Origin: Shewanella basaltis
GTDB taxonomy: Bacteria; Pseudomonadota; Gammaproteobacteria; Enterobacterales; Shewanellaceae
Assembly: GCF_023283885.1 (NCBI RefSeq)
Contig: NZ_JAKILA010000008.1
Location: 62,001-126,000, forward strand
DNA length: 64,000 bases
Direction of reading: 5' to 3'
Part shown: positions 62,663-64,000 of the stretch, piece after piece
Layout of the letters: every line of letters begins with the position of its first letter
Numbering within the stretch: position 1 is the first letter of the stretch
Translations under genes and position numbers: made by a program
Notes under the pieces: model-generated
Seen by the model: the letters and a program-made list of their open reading frames with translations, nothing else
What the model was told of the DNA's origin: nothing
Database searches by the model: none

Positions 62663-63574
62663 TTAGCGAATGGGGTTCACACTGGCCAGGATAGTGTCAG
62701 ACAGCGCCTGCCCCTGAAACTGGCTGCTACTGCGAATACGGTGCTCAGCAACGCAGGCAAATACTGCTTGAATATCTTCTGGCACCACATACTGGCGTTG
62801 ATGAATAAATGCCCATGCTTTTGCTGCTTGCAGCAGTGCAATACTGGCCCTTGGCGACAAACCACTGGCAACGTCGTGTTGACGCGAAAAATCAACCAGA
62901 GCAATAAGGTAATTTAAAACCGCATCAGAGGCTGACACTTGCGCGACTTGTTGCTGGATGAGTAATAACTCTTGTGGAGTAATACATTGGGGCAATGCCG
63001 TTTTTTTTGTTGCTTGTGTGTGGGTTTTCAGCATGGCTAATTCGGCGTCATGGCTTGGGTAGCCAATCGATATTCGCATCATAAACCGGTCGAGTTGTGA
63101 CTCAGGTAAGGGAAACGTACCGGCCTGATCTAATGGGTTTTGAGTCGCAATAACAAAAAAAGGAGAACTTAAATAATGAGTAATGCCATCAATTGTGATT
63201 TGTTGCTCGGCCATGGCTTCAAGCAGGGCGCTTTGGGTTTTAGGGCTGGCACGGTTTATTTCATCGGCGAGCAGCATTTGGTTAAATACCGGCCCCTTAT
63301 GAAACACAAACTGTTGTTGTTCTTTACTGTAAATCGACACCCCAAGAATGTCTGCAGGCAACATGTCGCTGGTAAACTGAATACGTTGATAACTGAGGCC
63401 TAGGCTGCTAGCAATGCCTTGAGATAAGCTGGTCTTACCCATACCGGGCAGATCTTCAATCAGTAAATGACCTTTAGCCAAAATACAGGTCACTGCAAGT
63501 TTAATTTGTTCAGGTTTACCCAGTAAGACACTGCCCAATTGTGTGAGTAAGGTTTCGATAGTTGATTGCGACAC
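62663..63574 (-). CDS. MoxR-family AAA+ ATPase
   Basis: Chaperone-like AAA+ ATPase of the MoxR family, thought to help assembly or activation of partner complexes. The start is taken as GTG 63574 (303 residues) because GGGAG lies five bases upstream; a GTG two codons earlier (63580) overlaps that Shine-Dalgarno. Walker A DLPGMGKT is at 41-48, Walker B LLADEIN at 101-107, and the C-terminal lid contains SGLSPRASIALLQAAKAWAF. It is first in a three-gene operon with the DUF58 and TgpA-like genes, a common gene trio. No substrate is suggested by the sequence. Confidence 0.93.
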   Translation of the reverse strand: MSQSTIETLLTQLGSVLLGKPEQIKLAVTCILAKGHLLIEDLPGMGKTSLSQGIASSLGLSYQRIQFTSDMLPADILGVSIYSKEQQQFVFHKGPVFNQMLLADEINRASPKTQSALLEAMAEQQITIDGITHYLSSPFFVIATQNPLDQAGTFPLPESQLDRFMMRISIGYPSHDAELAMLKTHTQATKKTALPQCITPQELLLIQQQVAQVSASDAVLNYLIALVDFSRQHDVASGLSPRASIALLQAAKAWAFIHQRQYVVPEDIQAVFACVAEHRIRSSSQFQGQALSDTILASVNPIR

Positions 63575-63674
63575 TTGCACTCCCAGTGTGTTGTCCTCGA
63601 TGTAATGAGGTTATAGCGTGATACTCATTCTTATTAGCGTCAACTTCATTAAAAGCCATAATGCTAATGAGTTA

Positions 63675-63703
63675 AACATGATGGTATGTTGTACCATCAT
63701 GTT
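63675..63703 (-). terminator. Inverted repeat between slt and moxR
   Basis: AACATGATGGTA and its exact reverse complement (63675-63686, 63692-63703) have a 5-nt loop. It sits about 30 nt after the slt stop on the minus strand, with only a short T-run, so a weak terminator or an operator before moxR. Confidence 0.55.
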
Positions 63704-63732
63704 GCTACGTTATCGTGAGCGCGAGAGTAAAT

Positions 63733-64000
63733 CTAGTATTTGTCGCTCAGTTCTTTTGGACTAAACATGCTATCGCCAGATTGTTTGTTGTGTTGGTAAA
63801 TCATTCTGTAGCTCAGCACGGCTTGTACATACTCACGGGTTTCTGTGTATGGAATGGTTTCAATAAATGTCATGACGTCTAATGTGCCATTAGATGCACG
63901 TAACCATCGGCGAACACTGCCAGGGCCTGCATTGTATGCTGCAGTGGCTAACACTCGATTACCATTAAATTGTTTCAGCAACTCGCTGTAATACGCACTG
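63733..64000 (-). CDS. slt: Lytic murein transglycosylase, C-terminal end (partial)
   Basis: The 3' end of a periplasmic peptidoglycan-cleaving enzyme; the gene continues beyond the window end. The visible 88 codons run in frame to the edge (upstream residues SAYYSEL precede LKQFNGNRVLATAAYNAGPG). The motif AAYNAGPGSVRRWLR is the conserved late element of the Slt70-type lysozyme-like domain, and the tail IETIPYTETREYVQAVLSYRMIY is typical of Slt. Catalytic Glu lies outside. It is on the same strand as moxR but separated by an inverted repeat. Full length cannot be judged. Confidence 0.9.
   Translation of the reverse strand, partial: SAYYSELLKQFNGNRVLATAAYNAGPGSVRRWLRASNGTLDVMTFIETIPYTETREYVQAVLSYRMIYQHNKQSGDSMFSPKELSDKY

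Overview
The window reads as a chromosomal segment of a marine gammaproteobacterium, most likely Shewanella (Alteromonadales). This rests on gene content and order: tig-clpP-clpX-lon-hupB-ppiD, a pspF/pspABC cluster flanked by sapABCDF and fabV, a napEDABC periplasmic nitrate reductase operon, a YciK-type dehydrogenase, a VolA-like surface lipase, DUF3083 and TIGR03643 family genes, and recCBD beside moxR-DUF58-transglutaminase. Genus is an inference. No tRNA, rRNA, CRISPR, prophage or transposase gene was seen.

0-8.2 kb holds the protein quality-control block: trigger factor (5' end outside the window), ClpP, ClpX, Lon (with a sigma-32-like promoter), HU-beta and the PpiD periplasmic-face chaperone. 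8.2-17.3 kb has a Rob-like AraC regulator on the plus strand, then on the minus strand fabV, the SapABCDF peptide transporter and the PspF activator. 17.3-21.4 kb is the PspF/sigma-54-controlled envelope-stress operon pspABC followed by ycjX-ycjF homologues. 21.5-28.1 kb carries a secreted helix-hairpin-helix protein, an SDR enzyme, a large lipoprotein lipase, SohB and an internally duplicated DUF3083 protein. 28.2-32.0 kb has tesA divergent from an ABC transporter pair (YbbA/YbbP-like). 32.1-38.3 kb holds TIGR03643, rsuA, a LysR regulator, a YfcH-like epimerase, folX, a TqsA-like permease and a RlmI-like methyltransferase. 38.4-42.7 kb is napEDABC, including a 52-residue napE, behind FNR/EtrA-like sites. 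42.8-48.5 kb has ddl and a divergent Fur-box-controlled iron locus (TonB siderophore receptor on one side, PepSY membrane protein plus small anchored protein on the other). 48.5-64 kb has a Cys-cluster protein, a small secreted protein, the recC-recB-recD operon, moxR-DUF58-transglutaminase, and the C-terminal end of a lytic transglycosylase.

The least explained DNA is intergenic. I find four families of short non-coding elements with terminal inverted repeats (MITE-like). One of about 290 bp is present twice in opposite orientation, 16 kb apart, bracketing the nap region. One 196-bp element has perfect 18-bp ends and an apparent 4-bp target duplication. Other points for a second look are an Arg in place of the Walker A Lys in SapD, a DUF3083 protein made of two similar halves, a structured region between two terminators upstream of ppiD, and a strong dyad upstream of hupB. 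I did not find a clearly novel multi-gene system; most coding content is conserved housekeeping and respiratory or iron-uptake functions.
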